From the NCBI GenBank assembly GCA_900549445.1, contig UROS01000042.1:1-15284 (forward strand): a DNA stretch of 15,284 nucleotides, written 5' to 3'. The DNA is from an uncultured Porphyromonadaceae bacterium (GTDB lineage Bacteria > Bacteroidota > Bacteroidia > Bacteroidales > Muribaculaceae). The notes beneath the pieces were generated by a model. The model did not search any database and had not been told where the DNA came from. It was given only the letters and a program-made list of their open reading frames with translations. The first letter of the stretch is position 1. Every line of letters begins with the position of its first letter. The position numbers and the translations under genes are program-made. Of the stretch, positions 6,295-13,964 are shown piece after piece.

Positions 6295-7980
6295 ATGGAA
6301 TCAACCGACAAACTTTCCTGCAATATTCTTGCCGATCTCCTTTCGGCTCATGGCGTGAAGCACGTGGTGCTCTCTCCCGGCTCCCGCAATGCTCCTCTTA
6401 TAGTGGCTCTCTCAAGGCGCGCTGAACTTTCTTGCCATGTTGTGGTCGACGAGCGTTCGGCCGCTTTTATTGCCCTCGGCATGGCTCTCCAGTCCGGCTT
6501 TCCGGTTGCCTTGGTCTGTACCAGCGGAACCGCTCTCCTCAACTATGCTCCCGCTGTGGCTGAGGCTTTCTACCGCGGAGTCCCCCTTATAGTGGTAAGC
6601 GCCGACCGCCCCGAGGAGTGGATTGACCAGGACGACTCGCAGACTCTGTGGCAGCCGGGCGCTCTCGCCAACTTCGTGAAGCGTACCTGCGACATTCCGG
6701 CGCGCCTCGATCACCCCGATGCCGCCTGGAGCGCCGACCGGCTTATTAACGACGCTATGATCGAGGCTCTGAGCGGACGCCGCGGGCCTGTACATATAAA
6801 CATCCGCCTCGACGCCCCGCTTTCCCGGATGGCAGAGTGCCGTCCCGGTTCTTCACGGGTAATACGCATGGTCAGTCCCGAGGTGGAGATGCCGGTGCGC
6901 GAGGCCCGCGAACTTGGCGCCCGCCTCGCTTCCCCGCGCAGGATAATGGTGATAGCCGGTTTCCATGAACCCGACGAGCGACTTAACCGCGCCCTCGCGA
7001 AAATGGCGGCGCTCCCCAACGTGGTTGTCCTCACTGAAACGATTGCAAATCTCCATTCGCCGCTTTTCATAGGACGAATCGACACCACCCTGTCTGCTCT
7101 CACTTCCGCAGAGAAGCAGGCTCTCGCTCCCGAGGTGGTGATTACCGTGGGAGGTGCCCTCGTGTCGCGCCACGTTAAAGAATATATCCGCTCCCTCACC
7201 GGAGTGGAGCACTGGGCAGTCGGCCGCAGCCATACAACCGTCGACTGTTTCCGGCATCTGTCGCTGCGTATCGGGATGCAGCCCGCGCTTTTTATGCGTC
7301 AGCTTGCATCCGCCATGCAGCCGTTCCGCGCAGAGTCGGACTATGCCTCTTCCTGGCGCGCGCTCCGCGACCGTGCGGCGGAATCCCACGACCGATATGT
7401 GGCAGCTTCCCCATGGAGCGACCTCGTAGCCATGTCGCGGATTTTCCGCTCCATCCCCCGCGGCTGCAACCTTCATCTCTCTAACGGTACCCCCGTGCGC
7501 TATGCGCAGCTGATGGATTGCTCTGCAATTCATCGCAGCGACTGCAACCGCGGCGTGAGCGGAATCGACGGATGCACTTCAACAGCCCTCGGCGCCTCGG
7601 TTCTCTACAGAGGCGTCACTCTTCTCATTACCGGCGACATGAGCTGCCAGTACGATCTTGCCGCTTTTTCGAGCGAACTGATGTCGGCCCGGTTTAAGGT
7701 TATTGTGATGTGCAACGGGGGAGGAGGAATATTCCGGTTTATCGGATCCACCTCCTCGCTTCCCGAACTCAACCGCTTTTTCGCCGGCCCTGTCCGTCTG
7801 CCGTTGCGCGATATTGCTTCCGGCTACGGCCTCGCTTACTTCGAGGCTGCCGGCGAAGCGGAACTCGGCCCGGTGCTCCACGCATTCTTCGCCGAAACGG
7901 AGCGCCCGGCGTTGCTCGCCGTCACCACTCCTCCCGAAACGAGCGCCAGGGTACTGCGCGCTTATTTCAGCCGTCGGTGA
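6295..7980 (+). CDS. menD: SEPHCHC synthase MenD (menaquinone biosynthesis)
   Basis: MenD is a thiamine-diphosphate enzyme that joins isochorismate and 2-oxoglutarate, with loss of CO2, to form 2-succinyl-5-enolpyruvyl-6-hydroxy-3-cyclohexene-1-carboxylate, the first committed menaquinone step, in the cytoplasm. The 561 residues fit the family (about 556 in E. coli). LSPGSRNAPL (26-35) is the N-terminal signature. E53 in VVDERSAAF is the Glu that activates the ThDP ring. ADRPEEWIDQ (103-112) matches the family. GIDGCTSTALGAS precedes the ThDP/Mg motif, where D448 in TGDMSCQYDLAAF and N474 in MCNGGGGIF would bind the metal and diphosphate. The ATG at 6295 is the only start giving the full N-domain. 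No other men gene is in the window, although menF, menB and menC often adjoin menD in related genomes. It appears to be a one-gene transcript and may lack a 5' leader. Confidence 0.95.
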   Translation: MESTDKLSCNILADLLSAHGVKHVVLSPGSRNAPLIVALSRRAELSCHVVVDERSAAFIALGMALQSGFPVALVCTSGTALLNYAPAVAEAFYRGVPLIVVSADRPEEWIDQDDSQTLWQPGALANFVKRTCDIPARLDHPDAAWSADRLINDAMIEALSGRRGPVHINIRLDAPLSRMAECRPGSSRVIRMVSPEVEMPVREARELGARLASPRRIMVIAGFHEPDERLNRALAKMAALPNVVVLTETIANLHSPLFIGRIDTTLSALTSAEKQALAPEVVITVGGALVSRHVKEYIRSLTGVEHWAVGRSHTTVDCFRHLSLRIGMQPALFMRQLASAMQPFRAESDYASSWRALRDRAAESHDRYVAASPWSDLVAMSRIFRSIPRGCNLHLSNGTPVRYAQLMDCSAIHRSDCNRGVSGIDGCTSTALGASVLYRGVTLLITGDMSCQYDLAAFSSELMSARFKVIVMCNGGGGIFRFIGSTSSLPELNRFFAGPVRLPLRDIASGYGLAYFEAAGEAELGPVLHAFFAETERPALLAVTTPPETSARVLRAYFSRR

Positions 7981-8091
7981 CGATGTCGGCAACGTCGTGA
8001 GAATCAGCCCGAATGTATGGATTAGTTCCTCCGTGGGCTGAATTATTGCTATTTTTAACCATTCCGGGACGAAAGTTAATGAAAATGTTGT

Positions 8092-8099
8092 TAACTTTG
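8092..8099 (+). promoter_or_regulatory. -7 promoter box of the DUF6242-DUF6089-uppS-bamA operon (TAACTTTG)
   Basis: TAACTTTG followed by CA is an exact TAnnTTTG match, 27 bases before the ATG at 8127. Predicted start is near 8104 with a leader of about 22 nt. It lies inside the 5' extension that a start at 8013 would create, which argues for 8127. No further consensus promoter is clear before uppS or bamA, so this may drive the whole operon. Confidence 0.62.
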
Positions 8100-8126
8100 C
8101 ATCTTGAAATCTACATAAGTAAGTTT

Positions 8127-9650
8127 ATGACACGCAAAACCATCATATATATGCTTCTCCCCCTGGCGCTCGCTTTCATTGTGGCGGGTTGCAACAAGGA
8201 AAGCGAGAGCTATTATGAATCAGACTACAGCAACGCTTCGGTTTCGTCGTTCAGGCTGAAAGCGAATTCGAAAATCCTCAATAACCTTGATTCTGTATTC
8301 TTTTCTATCGATCTCAACCGGCGCCTCATCTTCAACGCCGATTCCCTCCCAGTCGGCACCAAGATCGACCGCCTTCAGGTAAATATCGGCACTCCCACCG
8401 TTTCGGGCTGCGAAATAACTTTCCGTCCTGCCGGGGCAGACAAGGACTCCACCGTAAACTATCTTTCCAATCCCAACGATTCGATAGATTTTTCCAACGG
8501 CCCCGTGAAGCTCGTGATAACTTCGGTCGACGGACTCGTGAAACAGGAATACAGCGTGAAGGTCAACGTCCACCTTACCGAACCCGACTCACTTACCTGG
8601 AACAACGTGGCCTGGCGGACCCTCCCGAGCATTTTCGATGAAGTCGATGCCCAGAAAACCATTGACTACGACGGCACAGCCCTATGTCTCACCACCTATG
8701 CCTCATCCGCTTCGGTGGCAGTGATGGAAGGTTCGCCCGACCGTTGGCTCACGCAGCCCGCCTCGCTGCCCGCCGGCGCCGAGGTTGAAAGCCTCCAGGC
8801 TGTAGGAACCACCCTGTATATCATTGATAATGCCGGCAAGCTCTACAGCTCGGCAAACCGCGGTACATCGTGGACTGCCACCGGAGCCGTGATGCACCAC
8901 CTTTACGGCCCTTACGGCGACAGCGTGCTGCTCGGCGCCCGCAAGGATGCCGACGGCTGGAAGCAGGTGACCTGGCCTGCCTCGGCAGAGAAAGCCATAC
9001 CCGAAGGTCTCCCCGTGGCCGGAACGAGCCAGCTGCTCAACTACACCACCGAATGGAGTTCCACTCCCATGGCCATGATGGTGGGCGGAACCGATGCAGA
9101 AGGCAGGATGTCGGGCGACACCTGGGCTTACGACAACGGCGTATGGGCTCCCGTATCGCAGACTTCCATAACTCCCGCTTCGGGTGTTGCGCTTGTGCCT
9201 TACTTCGCCTACCGCACTAATGAAAGAAACTGGAAAGTGACTCGCCGCACCGTTCTCCTCGCAATGGGAGGTAAAGGTGTAAACGGATTTACCCGACGTG
9301 ACCTCTTCATTTCCTACGACCGCGGCCTCAACTGGAAACTCTCCGACACCCTCATGGTGCTTCCGCAATACATTCCCGGTTTTGCCGATGCTCAGGCGCT
9401 CGTGTTTCCCACGACCCTCAGTTCCCGTGCCGGTTCGGAATGGACGGAATGTCCTGCTCCCCGCTTCCCGGCCTGGTACAGGATTGACGATACCCCGCTT
9501 TTCGCAACCGATTCCAGGGTGTCGAAACCCGTCACCGAGTGGGAATGCCCATACATTTATCTCTTCGGCGGTGTCGGTTCTACCGGAGTTACCCGCAATA
9601 CCGTATGGCGCGGCGTTCTTAACCGTCTTACCTTCCGCCCGGTCTATTAA
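8127..9650 (+). CDS. DUF6242 family lipoprotein with Asp-box (BNR-like) motifs
   Basis: A 507-residue lipoprotein. Residues 1-21 form a type II signal peptide ending in the lipobox IVAGC, lipidated at C22. The next residues (NKESESYYESD) are acid-rich, which could favour surface export in Bacteroidota. Residues about 35-150 are a beta-rich N-domain (VSSFRL, LIFNADSLPVGTKIDRL, FSNGPVKLVITSVDG, EYSVKVNVH) that I recognise as DUF6242. Residues about 160-507 look like a beta-propeller: Asp-boxes at 242-249 (SANRGTSW) and 396-403 (SYDRGLNW), and Gly-Gly strand starts at 320, 381 and 481, with the family ending WRGVLNRLTF. The start at 8127 gives a proper signal peptide and follows a consensus -7 box; an in-frame ATG at 8013 would add 38 residues and destroy it. 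It is the first gene of a run leading into uppS and bamA. The function is unknown; an outer-membrane binding or assembly role is inferred from context. Confidence 0.85.
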   Translation: MTRKTIIYMLLPLALAFIVAGCNKESESYYESDYSNASVSSFRLKANSKILNNLDSVFFSIDLNRRLIFNADSLPVGTKIDRLQVNIGTPTVSGCEITFRPAGADKDSTVNYLSNPNDSIDFSNGPVKLVITSVDGLVKQEYSVKVNVHLTEPDSLTWNNVAWRTLPSIFDEVDAQKTIDYDGTALCLTTYASSASVAVMEGSPDRWLTQPASLPAGAEVESLQAVGTTLYIIDNAGKLYSSANRGTSWTATGAVMHHLYGPYGDSVLLGARKDADGWKQVTWPASAEKAIPEGLPVAGTSQLLNYTTEWSSTPMAMMVGGTDAEGRMSGDTWAYDNGVWAPVSQTSITPASGVALVPYFAYRTNERNWKVTRRTVLLAMGGKGVNGFTRRDLFISYDRGLNWKLSDTLMVLPQYIPGFADAQALVFPTTLSSRAGSEWTECPAPRFPAWYRIDDTPLFATDSRVSKPVTEWECPYIYLFGGVGSTGVTRNTVWRGVLNRLTFRPVY

Positions 9651-9664
9651 CCACGGCGGAAATA

Positions 9665-9672
9665 CAATTTTG
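9665..9672 (+). promoter_or_regulatory. Possible internal -7 box before the DUF6089 gene (CAATTTTG)
   Basis: CAATTTTG differs from TAnnTTTG in the first base only, like the lpxD box, and lies 44 bases before the ATG at 9717. It could give extra transcription of the DUF6089-uppS-bamA part of the operon. A single weak match in an AT-rich gap can arise by chance. Confidence 0.25.
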
Positions 9673-9716
9673 ACCCTTTCGGAAGCGTTTCTTTTAATAT
9701 GCACTCTTTTCATGCT

Positions 9717-10412
9717 ATGAAGAAATTACTTCTCGGAATCATAACGCTGACCGTGGCTCTCTCTCTTCCCGCCGCGGCTTCGGCTCAGGCGCAGGCTCAG
9801 GAAGAGACCTACAGGTTCGATGCCGGAATCGGCATCGGAATGGCAGGATATCTCGGCGATTTCAACGAGAGCAACCTCTTCAAGCGCCCCGGCGCGGCAG
9901 TGAGCGGCTCATTCCGCTATCTGCCCAACACACGGTGGGCCATCCGCGGACTTCTGTCGGCGGCTCAGCTCAGCGGCGACAGCCGCGACTGGGAAAACGT
10001 GCTGCCCGGAGGGGCGGCATACGATTTTAAAACCTGGGTGTATGACTTCGGCGCCCGCGCCGAGTTCAATTTCTTCAACTACGGGATAGGGGAGAGCTAC
10101 AAACAGCTCCGGCGTCTGACTCCCTATACGGCGCTCGGCCTCGGAGTGACCTACGGCTCGCCCGACGGCGGCAGTTTCGTTGCCCTGAACCTTCCGATTG
10201 CCGTGGGACTGAAGTTCAAACTCCGCGAGAGGGTGAATCTCGGCCTTGAGTTCACCATGACCAAGGTGCTCACCGACCGCATTGACGGTGTGGAGGATCC
10301 CTACGGAATAAAGAGCAGCTTCCTGAAGAATACGGACTGGTACGGCACGCTGACCCTGTCGGTCTCCTACGAATTCGGCAAGCGTTGCGTGGTCTGCAAC
10401 AGGATTGATTAA
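9717..10412 (+). CDS. DUF6089 family outer-membrane beta-barrel protein
   Basis: The protein is 231 residues from the ATG at 9717. Residues 1-23 form a signal peptide (MKK, hydrophobic core, ASA before Q24). An ATG at 9699 would add six residues ahead of MKK and is less likely. The mature part is a run of amphipathic strands typical of a small outer-membrane barrel: RFDAGIGIGMAGYLGDFN, AAVSGSFRYL, WAIRGLLSAAQLSGD, YDFGARAEFNFFNYG, TPYTALGLGVTYG, LPIAVGLKFKL, VNLGLEFTMTKVLTD, GTLTLSVSYEFG. I recognise this as the DUF6089 family found beside uppS in Bacteroidota. The last strand is followed by a short basic tail with a CxxC (RCVVCNRID), so the protein does not end on the usual terminal Phe. It lies 66 bases after the DUF6242 lipoprotein gene and 35 before uppS. 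Its function is unknown; outer-membrane location is inferred. Confidence 0.83.
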   Translation: MKKLLLGIITLTVALSLPAAASAQAQAQEETYRFDAGIGIGMAGYLGDFNESNLFKRPGAAVSGSFRYLPNTRWAIRGLLSAAQLSGDSRDWENVLPGGAAYDFKTWVYDFGARAEFNFFNYGIGESYKQLRRLTPYTALGLGVTYGSPDGGSFVALNLPIAVGLKFKLRERVNLGLEFTMTKVLTDRIDGVEDPYGIKSSFLKNTDWYGTLTLSVSYEFGKRCVVCNRID

Positions 10413-10447
10413 CTGATTATTGAAACATACTTGTCAAAAACAAAAAT

Positions 10448-11188
10448 ATGTCGTTGAAAGAGCAGATTGATTACTCGCGTCTCCCGCGCCACGTCGCCGT
10501 CATCATGGACGGCAACGGCCGCTGGGCCACTGCGCGCGGTCTCGACCGCAGCGAAGGGCACGCCGAAGGAGTCAACACAGTGCGCCGCATTACCGAAATT
10601 GCTTCCGAGCTCGGCATAGGCGTACTGACGCTCTACACTTTCTCCACCGAAAACTGGAACCGGCCGCAGAAGGAGGTTGACGCGCTCATGCACCTTATTG
10701 TGATAGCGATCGAACGCGAAACACCCGATCTTATCAAAAACAACGTGCGTCTTACCATGATTGGCGATTTCAGCCGCATACCTGCCGAGGCTTACGACCG
10801 CCTGCAGAAATGTATGGCCGATACCGCTCATTGCACCGGGCTTCTGCTCAACCTCGCACTCAGCTACTCCTCGCGCTGGGAGCTAACCCGCGCCTGCCGG
10901 CTGATTGCCGAAGAGGTTGCCGAGGGAAAAACCGATCCCGCCTCGATTACCGACGAAACTGTTGCGGAACACCTTTCAACTGCCGGTATGCCGGATCCCG
11001 ACCTGCTTATCCGCACCGGAGGTGAGATGAGAATTTCTAACTTCTTATTGTGGCAGATAGCCTACAGTGAGATCTTTATAACCGACACTTACTGGCCCGA
11101 TTTCTCGAAAGAAGATTTCATCAGGGCTATCCTTCAGTATCAGAACCGTGAGCGGCGTTTCGGACTTACATCCGCTCAGATTAAATAA
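10448..11188 (+). CDS. uppS: Isoprenyl transferase / undecaprenyl diphosphate synthase UppS
   Basis: UppS adds cis-isoprene units from isopentenyl diphosphate to farnesyl diphosphate to make the C55 undecaprenyl diphosphate carrier for peptidoglycan and surface polysaccharides; it is a cytoplasmic, membrane-associated enzyme. The 246 residues fit the family (253 in E. coli). The signature HVAVIMDGNGRWA holds the catalytic Asp D21 and the diphosphate-binding GNGR. FSTENW (65-70) is the second signature. RTGGEMRIS (189-197) supplies R189, R195 and S197 for isopentenyl diphosphate, matching R194, R200 and S202 of E. coli, followed by NFLLWQIAYSEI and WPDF. Nothing is missing. The gene sits 35 bases after the DUF6089 gene and 22 before bamA, without an obvious promoter, so it is part of the operon starting at about 8104. 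cdsA and rseP, which separate uppS from bamA in E. coli, are absent here. Confidence 0.96.
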   Translation: MSLKEQIDYSRLPRHVAVIMDGNGRWATARGLDRSEGHAEGVNTVRRITEIASELGIGVLTLYTFSTENWNRPQKEVDALMHLIVIAIERETPDLIKNNVRLTMIGDFSRIPAEAYDRLQKCMADTAHCTGLLLNLALSYSSRWELTRACRLIAEEVAEGKTDPASITDETVAEHLSTAGMPDPDLLIRTGGEMRISNFLLWQIAYSEIFITDTYWPDFSKEDFIRAILQYQNRERRFGLTSAQIK

Positions 11189-11210
11189 ATATCGCTTTCT
11201 ACGTTTCATT

Positions 11211-13844
11211 ATGCGTCATAACATTCTTTTCATTCTGCTAACGCTTTTTCTGACAGTCGGACAAGCTCCGTCCCTCCGGGCCCAGTCGGCGGCACCGACC
11301 GACACCGTCTATAATCCGGCCATACTTTTCTCCGGTCTGCCGAAAACCTACGAGATAGCCGACATAACGGTAAAGGGTGCTGACAACTACGAAGACTATA
11401 TAATCATAGGATACTCCGGGCTCAAAAAAGGTGATCTCATCGAGATTCCCGGCAGCGACATCAGCGACGCCTCCAAACGCTTATGGCGTCAGGGCCTCTT
11501 CTCGAAAGTGGCTATTGCCGTAGACAAGGTGGCCGGCGACAAGGCGTGGCTTTCGATCAATCTGCGGCAGCAGCCCCGTATTTCCGAAATCAACTATATC
11601 GGAGTGAAGAAGGGCGAGAAGAGCGACCTCGAAAATGCCCTCCAGCTCATGAAGGGCAACCAGATTACTCAGAACATAGTGAACCGTGCCGAAGAAATTA
11701 TCAGAAAATATTACTCCAACAAAGGTTTCGGCAACGCAGTGGTGAAAATCGACGTGGTCGACGACCTTTCGCATCCCAATGAGGCGATAGTCAATATCAA
11801 CGTAAAGAAAAACGACAAGGTAAAGGTTCATAAAATCTATATTACCGGCAACGAGGTGATGAGCGACAATGCCATCCAGCGCACGATGAAGAAGACCAAC
11901 GAGAAAGGCAAGCTCACAAACCTCTTCCGCCAGAAAAAATTCGTGGAAAGCGACTATCACGACGACCTCAACCGCATTATCGAGAAATATAACGAAAAGG
12001 GTTACCGCGACGCCAAAATCCTGGCCGATTCAGTGGTGCCTTACGACGATAAGACCGTAGACGTTTACATCGACCTCAGCGAAGGCAAGAAATATTATAT
12101 CAACGACGTAAACTGGGTAGGCAACACCATCTATTCCACCGACTGGCTCAACCAGATACTCGGCATAAACAAGGGAGATGTCTACAACCAGAAACTTCTC
12201 AACAAGCGCACTCAGGAGGACGATGACGCCGTAGCGAACCTCTACATGAACAACGGTTATCTGTTCTTCCAGCTCGTGCCTATCGAGCGTAACGTACGCG
12301 GCGACTCCATTGACCTCGAAATGAGGATAATAGAAGGCCCGCAAGCGAGGATCAACAACGTGATAATCACCGGTAACGACCGCCTTTACGAGAAGGTGAT
12401 CCGCCGTGAGCTGCGAGTGAAACCCGGCGAGCTTTTCAGCAAGAACGACCTTATGCGTTCGCTGCGTGAAATCGCGCAGACCGGCCACTTCAATCCGGAG
12501 AACATGGTGCCTGACGTAGTACCCAACGAAGAGGACGGTACGGTCGACATAACGCTGCCTCTCGAATCGAAGTCAAACGACCAGTTCGAGTTCTCACTCG
12601 GATGGGGTCAGACCGGCGTTAGCGGAAAAGTTGCCATCAAATTCTCCAACTTCTCCATCAAGAATCTTTTCTACCCCAACACCTACAAGGGTATCATACC
12701 GCAGGGCGAAGGCCAGCAGCTGACTATTTCCGCACAGACCAACGCCCGCTACTATCAGGCATACAGCATCTCGTTCCTCGATCCGTGGTTCGGCGGCAAG
12801 CGGCCCAACTCGCTTTCGGTTTCGGCCTACTACAGCCGCCAGACCGGCGTGAACTCCTCGTTCTACAACAGCCGCTACATGTACAACCCCTATATGTACT
12901 CGTCGGGCGGTTACGGCTACGGTTACAACTACAACGATTACTACCAGAACTCCATAGAGAACGCCTACGACCCCAACAAACTCCTGCAGATGCTCGGAAT
13001 TTCTGTCGGATTCGGCAAGCGTCTGTCGTGGCCCGACGACTGGTTCACTTTCCAGGCAACCCTCGGCTACAACTGGTATAACCTCAAGAACTGGGAGTAC
13101 CTCTATTACATGCAGAACGGTACGTCGAACGCCCTGGTGCTCGGCCTAAATCTGAGCCGAAATTCAATCGACAACCCGCTCTACACCCGAAGCGGCTCCA
13201 ACTTCTCGCTCGACCTGCAGCTGACGCCGCCCGCGTCGCTCTTCGGCAGGAAAGACTGGAAAAAACTCTCCGAGGAGAATACCACCGAGTCGAAAAAGCA
13301 GATGTACCGCTGGGTGGAATACTGGAAACTGCGCTTCAAATCGCGCACCTACACTCCGCTCACGAATCCTGACGGACAGTATACGCTCGTGCTCATGACC
13401 CGCGCCGACATCGGCCTTCTGGGCAGCTACAACAAGTATCTGAAATCGCCGTTCGAGACATTCTACGTGGGTGGCGACGGCATGTCGGGATCCTACACCT
13501 ATGCTCAGGAGACAATAGCCCTCCGCGGTTACGACAACGGTCAGCTAACCCCCTTCCGCTCCGAAGGCTACGCCTACACCCGCTTCGGTGTTGAGCTCCA
13601 CTTCCCGTTCCTGCTCCAACCGACCACCACAATCTATGGCCTGACCTTCCTGGAGGGCGGCAATGCCTGGACCTCGGTAAACAAATTCTCTCCCTTCGAA
13701 CTCAAGCGCAGCGCCGGCGCCGGTGTCCGCATCTTCCTCCCGATGGTAGGTATGATGGGTATCGACTGGGCCTACGGTTTCGATACGGTCTACGGCCAGA
13801 AAGGCGGGAGCCATTTCCACTTCATTCTCGGCCAGGAATTCTGA
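11211..13844 (+). CDS. bamA: Outer membrane protein assembly factor BamA (Omp85 family)
   Basis: BamA is the core of the BAM complex, folding and inserting beta-barrel proteins into the outer membrane. The protein has 877 residues from the ATG at 11211, beginning with a signal peptide (MRHNILF, hydrophobic core, LRAQ). An in-frame ATG at 11148 would overlap uppS by 41 bases and put 21 polar residues before it, so it was not chosen. Residues about 45-455 hold five POTRA domains, seen from recurring blocks such as ISEINYIGVKKGEKS, KVHKIYITGNEVMSDNAI, INDVNWVGNTIYSTDWL and INNVIITGNDRLYEKVIRREL. Residues about 465-877 form the 16-strand barrel. The loop-6 motif is LRGY (771-774), a variant of VRGF, and the protein ends in Phe (HFILGQEF) as outer-membrane proteins do. 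A Tyr-rich stretch at 551-581 (11 Tyr in 31 residues) interrupts the barrel region and probably forms an extracellular loop. It is the last gene of its operon before a terminator. Confidence 0.95.
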   Translation: MRHNILFILLTLFLTVGQAPSLRAQSAAPTDTVYNPAILFSGLPKTYEIADITVKGADNYEDYIIIGYSGLKKGDLIEIPGSDISDASKRLWRQGLFSKVAIAVDKVAGDKAWLSINLRQQPRISEINYIGVKKGEKSDLENALQLMKGNQITQNIVNRAEEIIRKYYSNKGFGNAVVKIDVVDDLSHPNEAIVNINVKKNDKVKVHKIYITGNEVMSDNAIQRTMKKTNEKGKLTNLFRQKKFVESDYHDDLNRIIEKYNEKGYRDAKILADSVVPYDDKTVDVYIDLSEGKKYYINDVNWVGNTIYSTDWLNQILGINKGDVYNQKLLNKRTQEDDDAVANLYMNNGYLFFQLVPIERNVRGDSIDLEMRIIEGPQARINNVIITGNDRLYEKVIRRELRVKPGELFSKNDLMRSLREIAQTGHFNPENMVPDVVPNEEDGTVDITLPLESKSNDQFEFSLGWGQTGVSGKVAIKFSNFSIKNLFYPNTYKGIIPQGEGQQLTISAQTNARYYQAYSISFLDPWFGGKRPNSLSVSAYYSRQTGVNSSFYNSRYMYNPYMYSSGGYGYGYNYNDYYQNSIENAYDPNKLLQMLGISVGFGKRLSWPDDWFTFQATLGYNWYNLKNWEYLYYMQNGTSNALVLGLNLSRNSIDNPLYTRSGSNFSLDLQLTPPASLFGRKDWKKLSEENTTESKKQMYRWVEYWKLRFKSRTYTPLTNPDGQYTLVLMTRADIGLLGSYNKYLKSPFETFYVGGDGMSGSYTYAQETIALRGYDNGQLTPFRSEGYAYTRFGVELHFPFLLQPTTTIYGLTFLEGGNAWTSVNKFSPFELKRSAGAGVRIFLPMVGMMGIDWAYGFDTVYGQKGGSHFHFILGQEF

Positions 13845-13868
13845 TCCGGACAAACCAAAACAGCATAG

Positions 13869-13902
13869 AAACCGGCGCGCAAACAGTGTGCGCCGGTTTT
13901 TT
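13869..13902 (+). terminator. Intrinsic terminator after bamA
   Basis: A 13-bp stem (arms 13869-13881 and 13887-13899) with one G-U wobble and a 5-nt loop AACAG is GC-rich in its core and runs into six Ts at 13897-13902. It lies 25 bases after the bamA stop and implies that the following ompH gene needs its own promoter or depends on read-through. Confidence 0.88.
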
Positions 13903-13941
13903 AAACCTTTTTCAGCCTAAAGCGTCTATATATTATAACAA

Positions 13942-13949
13942 TAATTTTA
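13942..13949 (+). promoter_or_regulatory. Possible -7 box of the first ompH gene (TAATTTTA)
   Basis: TAATTTTA differs from TAnnTTTG only in the last base. It is 16 bases before the ATG at 13965, similar to the 19-27 base spacing at three other consensus boxes in this window, and it follows the bamA terminator, where a new promoter is expected. Confidence 0.4.
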
Positions 13950-13964
13950 ACAGCAAAATAACCG

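Noticed and set aside
6853..7533. A 226-codon open frame antisense to menD
   Set aside because: Composition is shadow-like and menD is complete on the plus strand.
8013..8126. N-terminal extension of the lipoprotein from an ATG at 8013
   Set aside because: It would put 38 residues before an otherwise perfect lipoprotein signal peptide and include a consensus promoter box.
8703..9713. A 336-codon open frame on the minus strand opposite the DUF6242 lipoprotein gene
   Set aside because: It has no recognisable family motif, is antisense to a lipoprotein gene with a clear signal peptide, lipobox and promoter, and is explained by GC-rich third positions keeping the opposite frame open.
11148..11210. 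bamA start at 11148 overlapping uppS
   Set aside because: The ATG at 11211 begins directly with a signal peptide; the overlap start adds polar residues ahead of it.
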